From contig JACPOS010000017.1 in the NCBI GenBank assembly GCA_016191395.1, positions 186,001-250,000 of the forward strand: a stretch of DNA of 64,000 bases, in the 5' to 3' direction. Made by a program: the position numbers and the translations under genes. Positions 16,708 to 25,184 of the stretch are shown piece by piece; the first letter of the stretch is position 1; each line of letters opens with the position of its first letter. The notes under the pieces were generated by a model, which saw only the letters and a program-made list of their open reading frames with translations, searched no databases and was not told the origin of the DNA. Origin of the DNA: Chloroflexota bacterium. GTDB taxonomy: Bacteria > Chloroflexota > Limnocylindria > Limnocylindrales > CSP1-4.

Positions 16708-17862
16708 TTGTTCTCACGAAGGCTTCGGGGACTGCTATCGATCGCGTTCGCGCTGGGAACCCTGCCGTTGGGCGTCTCGGGCGCGCTGGCCGCGAATGGC
16801 CTGACGCTGACGACGCCGTACCCGGCGATCACCGTGAGCCCCGGGACACAGGTGGCCTTCGACCTGTCGCTGCAGACCACCGACCCGGCGCGCATCGACC
16901 TCGCGGTCAGCGGCGCCCCTGCGTCGTGGAAGGCTGTGCTGCGCGGCGGTGGCCGCGTGGTTGCGGCCGTGCAGACCGACGGCGACAAGGCCACGACCGT
17001 CCGCCTGGACGTGGACGTGCCCACGGACGCCACGGGCCCTGCCAGGATCGTCGTCACCGCGACGAGCAGCGGCACCACGGTGACGCTGCCGCTCGACATC
17101 AACGTGCAGGCGGACGCCGGCGGCGTGGTCACGGTCAAGCCGGACTACACGGCCCTCAAGGGCTCGTCCAACCAGAGCTACACGTTCAACCTCACCATCT
17201 CGAATCAGACCCCCGCGGACGTCAGCTACACGGCGACGGGTGAGGGGCCAACGGGCTGGACCGTCGACGTGACGCTCACCGGCCAGGAGCAGGCGGTCAG
17301 TGGCACGGCCAAGGCCGGCGGCACCAACAACGTCGCCGTCAAGGTCACGCCGGCCTCCAATGCCGACGCCGGCACGTACAAGGTCGCGGTCGTCGCGACC
17401 GTCGGCGGGAAGCAGTTCCCGATCGAGCTTGGCCTCGAGATCACCGGCAGCTATGCGCTGACGCTCTCCACGCCGACCCAGGTGCTGTCGGCGAACGGAC
17501 CGGCCGGCAACGCCACGGACGAGACGTTCACCATCACCAACAACGGCACCGCGCCGGTCACGAACGTCGTGGTGTCCGGCTCGCTGCCGACGAACTGGAA
17601 GGCGACCTACGACCCGCCGACCATTGCGTCCATCGCGGCCGGCCAGGCGGTGAACGTCACGGCCAAGATCACGCCCTCCGCCGACGCGATCGCGGGCGAC
17701 TATTCCCTGACCTTCACGGCGAAGGGCCAGGAGGCCAACGACTCCGCCGAGATCCGGTTCACCGTCGAGGCGTCCCTCGTCGGCGCGCTCATCGCCGTCG
17801 GCCTGATCGTGATCATCATCGGCGGCCTGCTGTGGGTCTTCCGGCGCTACGGGCGGCGCTAG
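16708..17862 (+). CDS. NEW3-domain membrane-anchored protein
   Basis: About 384 residues: an N-terminal signal segment (RRLRGLLSIAFALGTLPLGVSGALA), three or four immunoglobulin-like repeats (CARDB/NEW3-like; for example YTFNLTISNQTPADVSYTAT and ETFTITNNGTAPVTNVVVSG), and a C-terminal TM helix (about residues 354-374) ending in FRRYGRR. The protein should stand outside the membrane with a short cytosolic tail. The start is the TTG at 16708, ten bases after TTGGAGG; another TTG at 16699 is too close to that site. It sits three bases before an ABC exporter and is probably its accessory or sensor subunit. Confidence 0.78.
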   Translation: MFSRRLRGLLSIAFALGTLPLGVSGALAANGLTLTTPYPAITVSPGTQVAFDLSLQTTDPARIDLAVSGAPASWKAVLRGGGRVVAAVQTDGDKATTVRLDVDVPTDATGPARIVVTATSSGTTVTLPLDINVQADAGGVVTVKPDYTALKGSSNQSYTFNLTISNQTPADVSYTATGEGPTGWTVDVTLTGQEQAVSGTAKAGGTNNVAVKVTPASNADAGTYKVAVVATVGGKQFPIELGLEITGSYALTLSTPTQVLSANGPAGNATDETFTITNNGTAPVTNVVVSGSLPTNWKATYDPPTIASIAAGQAVNVTAKITPSADAIAGDYSLTFTAKGQEANDSAEIRFTVEASLVGALIAVGLIVIIIGGLLWVFRRYGRR

Positions 17863-17865
17863 GCC

Positions 17866-18945
17866 ATGACGGCATCAGCCACGCCCCCCGCCGAGCGGCG
17901 CCTGCCGCGAAAGGGCCGGTCGCGCCAGCGTGATCGGGCGCCCATCGAGGACATGACCGCGCCGATCATCACGCGCCGGCTCTCCAAGCGCTACGGCGAC
18001 CTCGTCGCCGTCGAGGCGCTGGACCTCGAGGTCCATGCCGGCGAGATCTTCGGCCTCCTGGGCCAGAACGGCGCCGGCAAGACGACCACCATCCTGATGC
18101 TCCTCGGGCTCACGGAGCCCACGAGCGGCGGGGCGCGGGTCGTCGGCCTCGATCCGCGGCGATACCCGCTGGAGGTGAAGCGCCACGTGGGCTACCTCCC
18201 GGACAACGTCGGCTTCTACGACGGCATGACCGGCCGGGAGAACCTCCGCTACACCGCTCGCCTGAACGGCCTCTACGGTCGCGAGGCGGACACCAAGATC
18301 GGCGAGGTGTTGGACCAGGTCGGGATGACCGATCGCGCCGACACCCGCGTCGACACCTATTCGCGCGGCATGCTCCAGCGTCTCGGCATCGCCGATGCGC
18401 TGGTCAAGGGCCCGTCCGTCCTCATCCTCGACGAGCCCACCACGGCGATCGACCCCATTGGCGTCGTCGAGATCCTGGACATGCTCCGTGGCCTTGTCCG
18501 CGAGCACGGCCTCGCGGTCCTGCTGTCCAGCCACCTGCTGGTCCAGGTTCAGTCGGTCTGCGATCGCGTGGGCATCTTCGCCGCCGGCAGGCTGATCGGC
18601 GTCGGGACCGTTCCGGAGCTCGCCGAGCGGTTCGGCGACGGGGCGGCGACTATCGAGGTCGGGTTCGAGGGGCTCGACAGGGCGGGGCTCGCCACCACCG
18701 CTGCAGCCCTCGAGTCGGTCAAGGGCGTGATCGAGGTGCACGCCCCGGCCAAGGCGCATGATCCGTTCGTCGTGCTTGCCAAGCCCGCGAACGAGGCAAC
18801 CGCGGTGCGGGAGGCGATCCTCGCGCTCGCGTCGTCGAAGGGGCTCCGCCTGAGCTCCATCCGCGAGGCCCAGGCCTCGCTGGACGAGATCTACCGGCAG
18901 GCGGTCAGTACCCGCCTGCAGACAGGCGTGGAGAGCGCGGCATGA
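17866..18945 (+). CDS. ABC-2 type exporter, ATP-binding subunit
   Basis: 359 residues with Walker A GQNGAGKTTT (about residue 68), Walker B VLILDEPT and switch histidine LLSSHLL. The signature is atypical: YSRGMLQR in place of LSGGQxQR, as in many CcmA/DrrA-like exporter ATPases. A C-terminal 90-residue domain is of the kind found in DrrA-type proteins. The first 29 residues are Arg/Pro-rich and non-conserved; ATG 17953 is a plausible alternative start. It is coupled to the permease by ATGA overlap. Confidence 0.88.
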   Translation: MTASATPPAERRLPRKGRSRQRDRAPIEDMTAPIITRRLSKRYGDLVAVEALDLEVHAGEIFGLLGQNGAGKTTTILMLLGLTEPTSGGARVVGLDPRRYPLEVKRHVGYLPDNVGFYDGMTGRENLRYTARLNGLYGREADTKIGEVLDQVGMTDRADTRVDTYSRGMLQRLGIADALVKGPSVLILDEPTTAIDPIGVVEILDMLRGLVREHGLAVLLSSHLLVQVQSVCDRVGIFAAGRLIGVGTVPELAERFGDGAATIEVGFEGLDRAGLATTAAALESVKGVIEVHAPAKAHDPFVVLAKPANEATAVREAILALASSKGLRLSSIREAQASLDEIYRQAVSTRLQTGVESAA

Positions 18946-19922
18946 CGGCACGATCGGCAACCGCTGACCTCAGGGAGGCCCGGCTTCGCCCGGGCTGGAT
19001 CACGATCGCGGCCAAGGAGTTCACCGACCACCTGCTGAGCGCGCGGCTGTACGTGTTGCTCATCGTGCTCGGCATTGCCGCATTGATCCCCCTGTACTTC
19101 GCCGCGGACCAGATCCGGTCCGTCGCGGCGAGCGCGAGCATCACGCCCGCCATCTTCCTGTTCCTGTTCCGGCTGGCCCCGGAGGGCGTGCCGATCCTGC
19201 GCGTCGACTTCTGGATCAGCATCGCGGCGCCGCTGCTCGGTGTCGCGTTCGCCTTCGACGCGATCAACGGCGAGCGGCACGAGGGCACGTTGCCCCGGTT
19301 GCTCTCGCAGCCCATCCACCGCGACGACGTCATCAACGGCAAGTTCGTGGCCGGTCTCGCGATCATCTCCACGGTGCTCGTGGGCGTCGTGCTGCTGATC
19401 GCGGCCTTCGGCCTCTTCCGACTGGGGATCGCCCCCGCCGCGTCGGAGATCGCGCGGGTCGTCCTCTGGCTGCTCGTGACGATCCTGTACGTGGCGTTCT
19501 GGCTGGCCTTCGGGCTGCTGCTGTCGGTCGTGATCCGACGGGCCGCCACCTCCGCGCTGGTTGCCTTCGGTACGTGGCTGTTCGTCGCGGTGCCGTTCTT
19601 CGGCCCGTTCCTGATCGGGTTCGTCGCGAGCGTGATCGCCCCGGACGACCCGAACGCTCGGCACTTCATCGGGCAGTTCCTGCCGAGCACGCTCTACGGC
19701 GACATCACGAACGTGATCCTGAACCCGACCGTGCAGACGACATCGCGGACGATCACGCAGAGCCAGTACCTCCAGGCGCAGAACTTCTTCCCGGACTCCT
19801 CGCTGTCCGTGATCCAGAGCCTGGTCCTGATCTGGCCGGCCGTCGTGACGCTGTTCGCCCTGACGATCGGCTGCTTCGCGCTCGCCTACGTCCGGTTCAT
19901 GCGCCAGGAAGTCCGGGCCTGA
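18942..19922 (+). CDS. ABC-2 type exporter, permease subunit
   Basis: 326 residues with about six TM helices in two groups (residues 30-50 and 85-110, then 130-325). The INGERHEGTLPRLLSQPI segment is the coupling/elbow region conserved in ABC-2 permeases of the NosY/gliding-motility type. It should form a dimer with the preceding ATPase. The substrate is not evident. Its TGA overlaps the CTG at which the UvrA-like frame begins. Confidence 0.87.
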   Translation: MTARSATADLREARLRPGWITIAAKEFTDHLLSARLYVLLIVLGIAALIPLYFAADQIRSVAASASITPAIFLFLFRLAPEGVPILRVDFWISIAAPLLGVAFAFDAINGERHEGTLPRLLSQPIHRDDVINGKFVAGLAIISTVLVGVVLLIAAFGLFRLGIAPAASEIARVVLWLLVTILYVAFWLAFGLLLSVVIRRAATSALVAFGTWLFVAVPFFGPFLIGFVASVIAPDDPNARHFIGQFLPSTLYGDITNVILNPTVQTTSRTITQSQYLQAQNFFPDSSLSVIQSLVLIWPAVVTLFALTIGCFALAYVRFMRQEVRA

Positions 19923-22273
19923 GCAGCACCCGGGTCGCTGACAGCCACGACCTGATCCGTGTCCACGGCGCGCGGGTCAACAACCTGAAGGACGTCAGCG
20001 TCGAGATCCCGAAGCGCCGATTGACGGCGTTCACGGGTGTCTCGGGCTCGGGCAAGAGCTCGCTGGTCTTCGACACGATCGCGGCAGAGTCGCGACGGCT
20101 GATCGACGAGACCTACTCGACGTTCGTCCAGGTCTTCATGCCGACGCTGGCGCGTCCGGACGTCGACCTGCTCGAAGGGCTGACGACCGCGATCATCGTC
20201 GACCAGGAGCGGCTCGGGGCGAACCCGCGCTCGACGCTCGGCACCGTCACCGACGCCAACGCGATGCTGCGCAGCCTGTTCAGCCGCCTCGGCCAGCCGT
20301 ACATCGGCGGCCCGACGGCGTTCTCCTTCAACATCCCAACCACCCGCGCGAGCGGCGTCATGACCGGCCCCAGGGGTGAGCAGAAGATCGTCCAGGGCGC
20401 GATCTATCTCGGCGGGATGTGCGCCGAGTGCGAGGGACGCGGCACGGTGTCCGACCTCGACCTGTCCGTGATCCTCGACGAGTCGAAGTCGCTCCTCGAC
20501 GGCGCGATCCTCGTGCCGGGGTACACCGCGGACGGCTGGATGGTCACCCAGTACGCCGAATCCGGCTTCTTCGACCCGACGAAGCCGATCAGGGACTACA
20601 CCGACAGGGAGCGCCGCGACCTCCTGTACAAGCAGACGACGAAGGTGAAGGCCCGGGGGATCAACGTCACGTACGACGGCCTGATCCCGAAGCTTCGCAA
20701 GTCGATGTTCAGCAAGGACGTCGACTCGCTCCAGCCCCACATCAGGGCGTTCGTGGAGCGCGCCGCCGTGTTCAAGACCTGCCCGGTGTGCGACGGCACC
20801 CGGCTCAACGAGGTGGCGCGATCGTCGAAGATCAAGGGCATCTCCATCGCCGACGTCTGTTCGATGCAGGTCACCGACGCGGCCGAGTGGCTCCGCGGCA
20901 TCGACGACAAGGGCGTGGCGCCGCTGGTCGCGAGCCTGCTCCACCTCTTCGACTCGTTCGTCGAGATCGGTCTCGGCTACCTCTCGCTCGACCGCCCGTC
21001 CGGGACGCTGTCGGGCGGCGAGTCGCAGCGGACCAAGATGGTCCGCCACATCGGGTCCGCGCTGACCGACGTCACCTACGTCTTCGACGAGCCGACGATC
21101 GGGCTGCACCCGCACGACATCGAGCGGATGAACCGCCTGCTGCTCGAGCTGCGGGACAAGGGCAACACCGTGCTCGTCGTCGAGCACAAGCCCGAGACGA
21201 TCGTGATCGCCGACCACGTCGTCGACCTCGGGCCAGGAGCGGGCACCGGCGGCGGAACCATCTGCTTCGAGGGGACCGTGGACGGGCTGAAGGCGTCCGA
21301 CACGCTCACCGGCCGGCATCTCGACCACCGGACGGCGCTCAAGGAGACAGTCCGGAAGCCGAGCGGCAAGCTCCAGATTCGTGGCGCGGACGCCCACAAC
21401 CTTCGGGACGTCGACGTCGACATCCCGCTCGGCGTGCTGTGCGTCGTGACCGGCGTGGCCGGCTCCGGGAAGTCGTCGCTCATCCACGGCTCCATCCCGG
21501 CCTCCGCAGGCGTCGTGTCGATCGACCAGGGCGCGATCCAGGGCTCGCGCCGGAGCACCCCCGCGACGTACACCGGCCTGCTCGATCCGATTCGCGCCGC
21601 GTTCGCGAAGGCCAACGACGTCAAGCCGGCGCTGTTCTCCTCGAACTCCGAGGGCGCCTGCCCCACGTGCAACGGCAACGGGATGATCTACACCGAGCTC
21701 AGCTTCATGGAGACCGTGGCGACTCCCTGCGAGGACTGTGGTGGCAGGCGATTCCAGGCCTCGGTCCTGGAGCTACGGCTCGGCGGGCTGAACATTGCCG
21801 AGGTCCTCGACCTGCCGGTCGCCGAGGCGCGCACGTTCTTCTCGGACGGCGACGCGAAGACGCCGGCGGCCGCGGCCATCCTGGTGCGCCTCGAGGACGT
21901 CGGGCTCGGCTACCTGAAGCTCGGCCAACCGCTGCCCTCCCTGTCGGGCGGAGAGCGACAGCGCCTCAGGCTCGCCACCCGGATGGCGGAGAAGGGCGGG
22001 ATCTACGTCCTCGACGAGCCCACGACGGGCCTGCACCTCGCCGACGTAGAGCAGCTCCTGGGCCTGCTGGACCGGCTCGTGGATTCGGGCAAGTCGGTCA
22101 TCGTCATCGCCCACCACCAGGCGGTCATGGCGCACGGCGACTGGATCATCGACCTTGGCCCGGGCGCCGGTCATGACGGCGGCCGGATCGTCTTCGAGGG
22201 CACGCCCGCCGACCTCGTGGCCGCCCGCTCCACGCTCACCGGCGAGCACCTTGCGGACTACGTCGGCGGGTAG
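19919..22273 (+). CDS. UvrA-like ABC ATPase (short, DrrC/UvrA2-type)
   Basis: 784 residues, compared with about 940 for nucleotide-excision-repair UvrA. It has both ATPase halves: Walker A GVSGSGKSSLVFDT and GVAGSGKSSLIHG, signatures LSGGESQR and LSGGERQR, and D-E pairs FDEPTIGLH and LDEPTTGLH. Both zinc modules are present (CAECEGRG/CPVCDGTRL and CPTCNGNG/CEDCGGRR). The missing length matches the UvrB-binding region, so it belongs to the class that includes the daunorubicin self-resistance protein DrrC. No ATG, GTG or TTG is available near the N-terminus; CTG 19919 overlaps the permease stop (CTGA) and is the likely start. Confidence 0.87.
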   Translation: MSSTRVADSHDLIRVHGARVNNLKDVSVEIPKRRLTAFTGVSGSGKSSLVFDTIAAESRRLIDETYSTFVQVFMPTLARPDVDLLEGLTTAIIVDQERLGANPRSTLGTVTDANAMLRSLFSRLGQPYIGGPTAFSFNIPTTRASGVMTGPRGEQKIVQGAIYLGGMCAECEGRGTVSDLDLSVILDESKSLLDGAILVPGYTADGWMVTQYAESGFFDPTKPIRDYTDRERRDLLYKQTTKVKARGINVTYDGLIPKLRKSMFSKDVDSLQPHIRAFVERAAVFKTCPVCDGTRLNEVARSSKIKGISIADVCSMQVTDAAEWLRGIDDKGVAPLVASLLHLFDSFVEIGLGYLSLDRPSGTLSGGESQRTKMVRHIGSALTDVTYVFDEPTIGLHPHDIERMNRLLLELRDKGNTVLVVEHKPETIVIADHVVDLGPGAGTGGGTICFEGTVDGLKASDTLTGRHLDHRTALKETVRKPSGKLQIRGADAHNLRDVDVDIPLGVLCVVTGVAGSGKSSLIHGSIPASAGVVSIDQGAIQGSRRSTPATYTGLLDPIRAAFAKANDVKPALFSSNSEGACPTCNGNGMIYTELSFMETVATPCEDCGGRRFQASVLELRLGGLNIAEVLDLPVAEARTFFSDGDAKTPAAAAILVRLEDVGLGYLKLGQPLPSLSGGERQRLRLATRMAEKGGIYVLDEPTTGLHLADVEQLLGLLDRLVDSGKSVIVIAHHQAVMAHGDWIIDLGPGAGHDGGRIVFEGTPADLVAARSTLTGEHLADYVGG

Positions 22274-23832
22274 CCCGTGATGCGGCGGATCTCGCGGTAG
22301 AGCGGCTTCAGGCGGTCGTACATCGGCAGGTAGACCGAGCGGTAGAGATCCTCGTAGGTGCGATTCGCCGCTGGGTCGGGCTCGAACCGGTCCAGCATGC
22401 GGACCATGGCCGCCACGGCGTCCACCGGGTCGGCGTGGATCCCGAGCCCGAGCATCACGTCGATCGCCGCACCGAGGCCCGCGGCCTCGTGGGTATGGGG
22501 GCGTGACGCCGGGAGCCCGAACACGTCCGCGAACAGCTGCACCGCCGCCCGCGACTGCGAGCCGCCGCCGGAGATCCGGAGCTCGCGGATCGGCACCTTG
22601 CTCCGCCTGACCGTCCGCTCGGCGCCCTCGCGCAGCGCGTAGGCAAGGCCCTCGAGGATCGCCCGGTAGACGTGCGCCCGCCCGTGCGCGTCGCCGAAGC
22701 CGATGACCGCGCCCTTCGCCTCCGGTCCCGGATAGCGGACGCCGGGCATCCAGTACGGCTGGAGCATGAGCCCCATCGAGCCGGGCGGGGAGGCGAGCAG
22801 CAGCTCCTCGAAGAGCGCCTCCGGCGGGACGTCGAGGCCCGCCGCCCGCGTGATCTCCGCTGTCCCGAACTCGCGCTTGAACCACTCCACCATCCAGAAT
22901 CCGCGGAGCACCTGGAGCTCCACGAACCACGAGCCCGGGATCGCCGCCGGGTACGGCGGGACGAGCGGGATGGCCTCGACGTACCGGCGATGCGTCGTAC
23001 CGAGCGAGGCCGTCGTCCCGAACGACAGCGCCGCGACGTCCGGCTCCACGGCGCCCGAGCCGAGGGCCTCGCACTGTTTGTCGCCGGCAGCCGCGATCAG
23101 CGGCGTGCCTTCCGCGACCCCGAGGTGCGCGGCAGCGTCGGCGGTAAGGCCACCGAGGAGTCCGGTCGGAGGCACAAGGCGTGGCAGCGTCGCCTTGTCG
23201 AACGGTGCGACCTGCCACTTCCAGTCGAGCCGGCTGACCCACTGGCCGCGCTTGAAGTCGAACGGTAGGTAGCCCACCTGGCTCGCGGTCGAATCGACCC
23301 ATTCGCCCGTCAGGCGCGCTGTCAGCCAGGACGACAGCACGCCGTATCGACGGATCCGCTTCCAGACCGCCGGCTCGTAGCGCTCGATCCAGTTCGCCTC
23401 CGCGTCCGCCTGGAAGCGGGCCAGGGTGTCGCGCACGCCGAGGGCCCGGAATGCGGCGCCCCAGAACCCGCCGAGCGGCTTCAGCCCCTCGGTCCGGCGC
23501 TGGTCAAGCCAGACGATCGCCGGTCGCAGCGGCGCGCCGTTCTCGTCGGCGGCGACGATCGTCACGCGCTGCGTGGTCAGTGCGACGCCGGCGACCCGAT
23601 CCGGCCCCACCGGTCCATCGGGCAGAGCGCCCGCGGCCATCCAGAGCTTCCGGCAGGCCTCGCCGATCGCGATCCACCAGACCTCCGGGTCCTGCTCCGC
23701 CCAGCCCGGCTGCGGCGAGACATACGGCTCGATGGGCACGCGGCCCATCGCCACGAGACTGCCCGCCGGGTCGAACAGGATCGCGCGGACGCTCTGGGTT
23801 CCGACGTCGATCGCGAGCGCGTGATCCGCCAC
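22258..23832 (-). CDS. FGGY-family carbohydrate kinase
   Basis: 524 residues with both FGGY halves: ALAIDVGTQSVRAILFD at the N-terminus (phosphate 1), the conserved AGDKQCEALGSGA and ALSFGTTASLGT around residues 245-275, and RISGGGSQSRAAVQLFADVF near the end (adenosine loop). It phosphorylates a sugar or polyol with ATP; D-xylulose, ribulose and glycerol kinases are relatives, and the substrate is not determinable. The end overlaps the convergent uvrA-like gene by 16 bases. Confidence 0.87.
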   Translation of the reverse strand: MADHALAIDVGTQSVRAILFDPAGSLVAMGRVPIEPYVSPQPGWAEQDPEVWWIAIGEACRKLWMAAGALPDGPVGPDRVAGVALTTQRVTIVAADENGAPLRPAIVWLDQRRTEGLKPLGGFWGAAFRALGVRDTLARFQADAEANWIERYEPAVWKRIRRYGVLSSWLTARLTGEWVDSTASQVGYLPFDFKRGQWVSRLDWKWQVAPFDKATLPRLVPPTGLLGGLTADAAAHLGVAEGTPLIAAAGDKQCEALGSGAVEPDVAALSFGTTASLGTTHRRYVEAIPLVPPYPAAIPGSWFVELQVLRGFWMVEWFKREFGTAEITRAAGLDVPPEALFEELLLASPPGSMGLMLQPYWMPGVRYPGPEAKGAVIGFGDAHGRAHVYRAILEGLAYALREGAERTVRRSKVPIRELRISGGGSQSRAAVQLFADVFGLPASRPHTHEAAGLGAAIDVMLGLGIHADPVDAVAAMVRMLDRFEPDPAANRTYEDLYRSVYLPMYDRLKPLYREIRRITGYPPT

Positions 23833-23858
23833 GCGCGTAATGGTGCCTCAGCGCGTGG

Positions 23859-24644
23859 TCAGTACGGAGGCCAGGGGATCGCGGGCCATTCGGGGCTGGG
23901 GCTCGGGAAGCGGCCGGTCGCGAGCAGCGCGGCGACCCGCGCTCGCGTGGCCTCGATCTCGTCGATGACCAGCAGCTCGGCGAGCGCGCCGGCGAGCGGC
24001 CCGGGCACGGCCGCGGTACCCAGGGCATCGCGCACGCGGGCGAGGCCGGCCAGCTCGTCGGCGTCGAACGGCGCGCCCGCCCAGGCCCAGAGCACGGTGC
24101 GCAGCTTCGGCACGCTCGAGAAGGTCACGCCGTGGTCCACCGCGTACAGGTGCCCACCCGGCACCGGCAGCAGGTGGCCGGCCTTCCGGTCGGTGTTGTT
24201 GACGATGGCGTCGAACACGGCGATCCGACGGAGCCGCGGGTCGTCGCCATTGACCATGTCGATGACGTCGGCGGTCTCGTCGATCTCGATCCACTGCTGG
24301 ACCATGCCCTCGCCGTGCGGGCCGTCCCGGAGCAGCGTCGGCGGGACGATGCCCCAGCCGATCGCCTCGGACACGAGGTGGGCTGCGACCTCGCGCCGGG
24401 TCAGGGTCCCGAGCGGGAAGTCGAACAGTGGCCGCTCGCCCGCCGTCGGCTTCCACACGGCGAGCAGGTCGCCGGGTGCGACCCGGACGACCATCGCGTT
24501 GTTCGACGAGCCGACGAGCCAGCCGATGGGCTCCAGCGCGCCCTCGCGCAGGACCTCGACGATCGACGACCCGGTCAGCTCAGTTGACGTAGTGGCCGTT
24601 CTTGCGCGGGCAGATGTGGCCGGCCGCGTCGAGCGGGTTGCCAC
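23859..24644 (-). CDS. SCO1664 family protein (PI3/4-kinase-like fold)
   Basis: The 261-residue frame contains AVWKPTAGERPLFDFPLGTLTRREVAAHLV, then IAVFDAIVNNTDRKAGHLL and LYAVDHGVTF. These are the lysine, the catalytic N-x-x-D-R-K-x-H loop and the metal-binding DHG of the atypical kinase fold found in the actinobacterial SCO1664 family. It always travels with DUF3090, as here. Start uncertain: GTG 24644 overlaps DUF3090 by 65 bases, while a CTG at 24578, one base after the DUF3090 stop, fits the family's N-terminus better. Confidence 0.8.
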   Translation of the reverse strand: MATRSTRPATSARARTATTSTELTGSSIVEVLREGALEPIGWLVGSSNNAMVVRVAPGDLLAVWKPTAGERPLFDFPLGTLTRREVAAHLVSEAIGWGIVPPTLLRDGPHGEGMVQQWIEIDETADVIDMVNGDDPRLRRIAVFDAIVNNTDRKAGHLLPVPGGHLYAVDHGVTFSSVPKLRTVLWAWAGAPFDADELAGLARVRDALGTAAVPGPLAGALAELLVIDEIEATRARVAALLATGRFPSPSPEWPAIPWPPY

Positions 24645-25149
24645 ACAGCGGGCAGGGCGGCCGGCCCGCACGGATCACGCGGAACGCGCGCTCCACGAAC
24701 GTGCGCGCAGCGTCCGCGGTCAGCCGGACCCGGAGCAGGTCCGGACCGTCCTCGTCGTCATCGTCCAGCTCCACGACGTCCTCGGCCTCGACCTCCTCGT
24801 CGTCGTTCTCGCCCGGCGCGCGCGCCTCGATCAGGATCTGCTCCGCATCCACGTCCCAGCCCAGGGTGAGCGTGGTCGCGTGGAAGGCCTCGTTCAGCGG
24901 CTCGTCCAGGGGCCGTTCGTCGGGCGTGATCGGCGCCGGCGGGTCCTCGGCGATGCCTCGCTTGTCCAGCTCCACGAGGAGGCGGCCGAGGCGCTCCGCG
25001 AGCACCGCGACCTGCGCCTTCTCCAGGCCCACGCTGACGACCCGACGGCCCTCGCGCGCCTGCAGGAAGAACGAGCGGTTGCCCGGCTCACCGATGGTGC
25101 CGGTGGCGAAGCGGTCCGGGAGGTCGAAGACGAAGAGGCGTCGTGGCAT
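24580..25149 (-). CDS. DUF3090 family protein
   Basis: 189 residues, starting FVFDLPDRFATGTIGEPGNRSFFLQA, the DUF3090 hallmark. The central part is very acidic (GENDDEEVEAEDVVELDDDDEDG, residues about 113-135 as a stretch of D/E). The C-terminus is a zinc ribbon (CPLCGNPLDAAGHICPR). Function unknown. In actinobacteria it is conserved with SCO1664 and a histidine phosphatase; the phosphatase is absent here. A TACCCT box lies six bases before ATG 25149. Confidence 0.85.
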   Translation of the reverse strand: MPRRLFVFDLPDRFATGTIGEPGNRSFFLQAREGRRVVSVGLEKAQVAVLAERLGRLLVELDKRGIAEDPPAPITPDERPLDEPLNEAFHATTLTLGWDVDAEQILIEARAPGENDDEEVEAEDVVELDDDDEDGPDLLRVRLTADAARTFVERAFRVIRAGRPPCPLCGNPLDAAGHICPRKNGHYVN

Positions 25150-25155
25150 GGGTCG

Positions 25156-25161
25156 AGGGTA
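25156..25161 (-). promoter_or_regulatory. Predicted -10 box, leaderless geometry, before DUF3090
   Basis: TACCCT on the minus strand with six bases to ATG 25149 and no ribosome site. Confidence 0.45.
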
Positions 25162-25184
25162 CCGCGCCGGGTCCGAAAGGCGGG

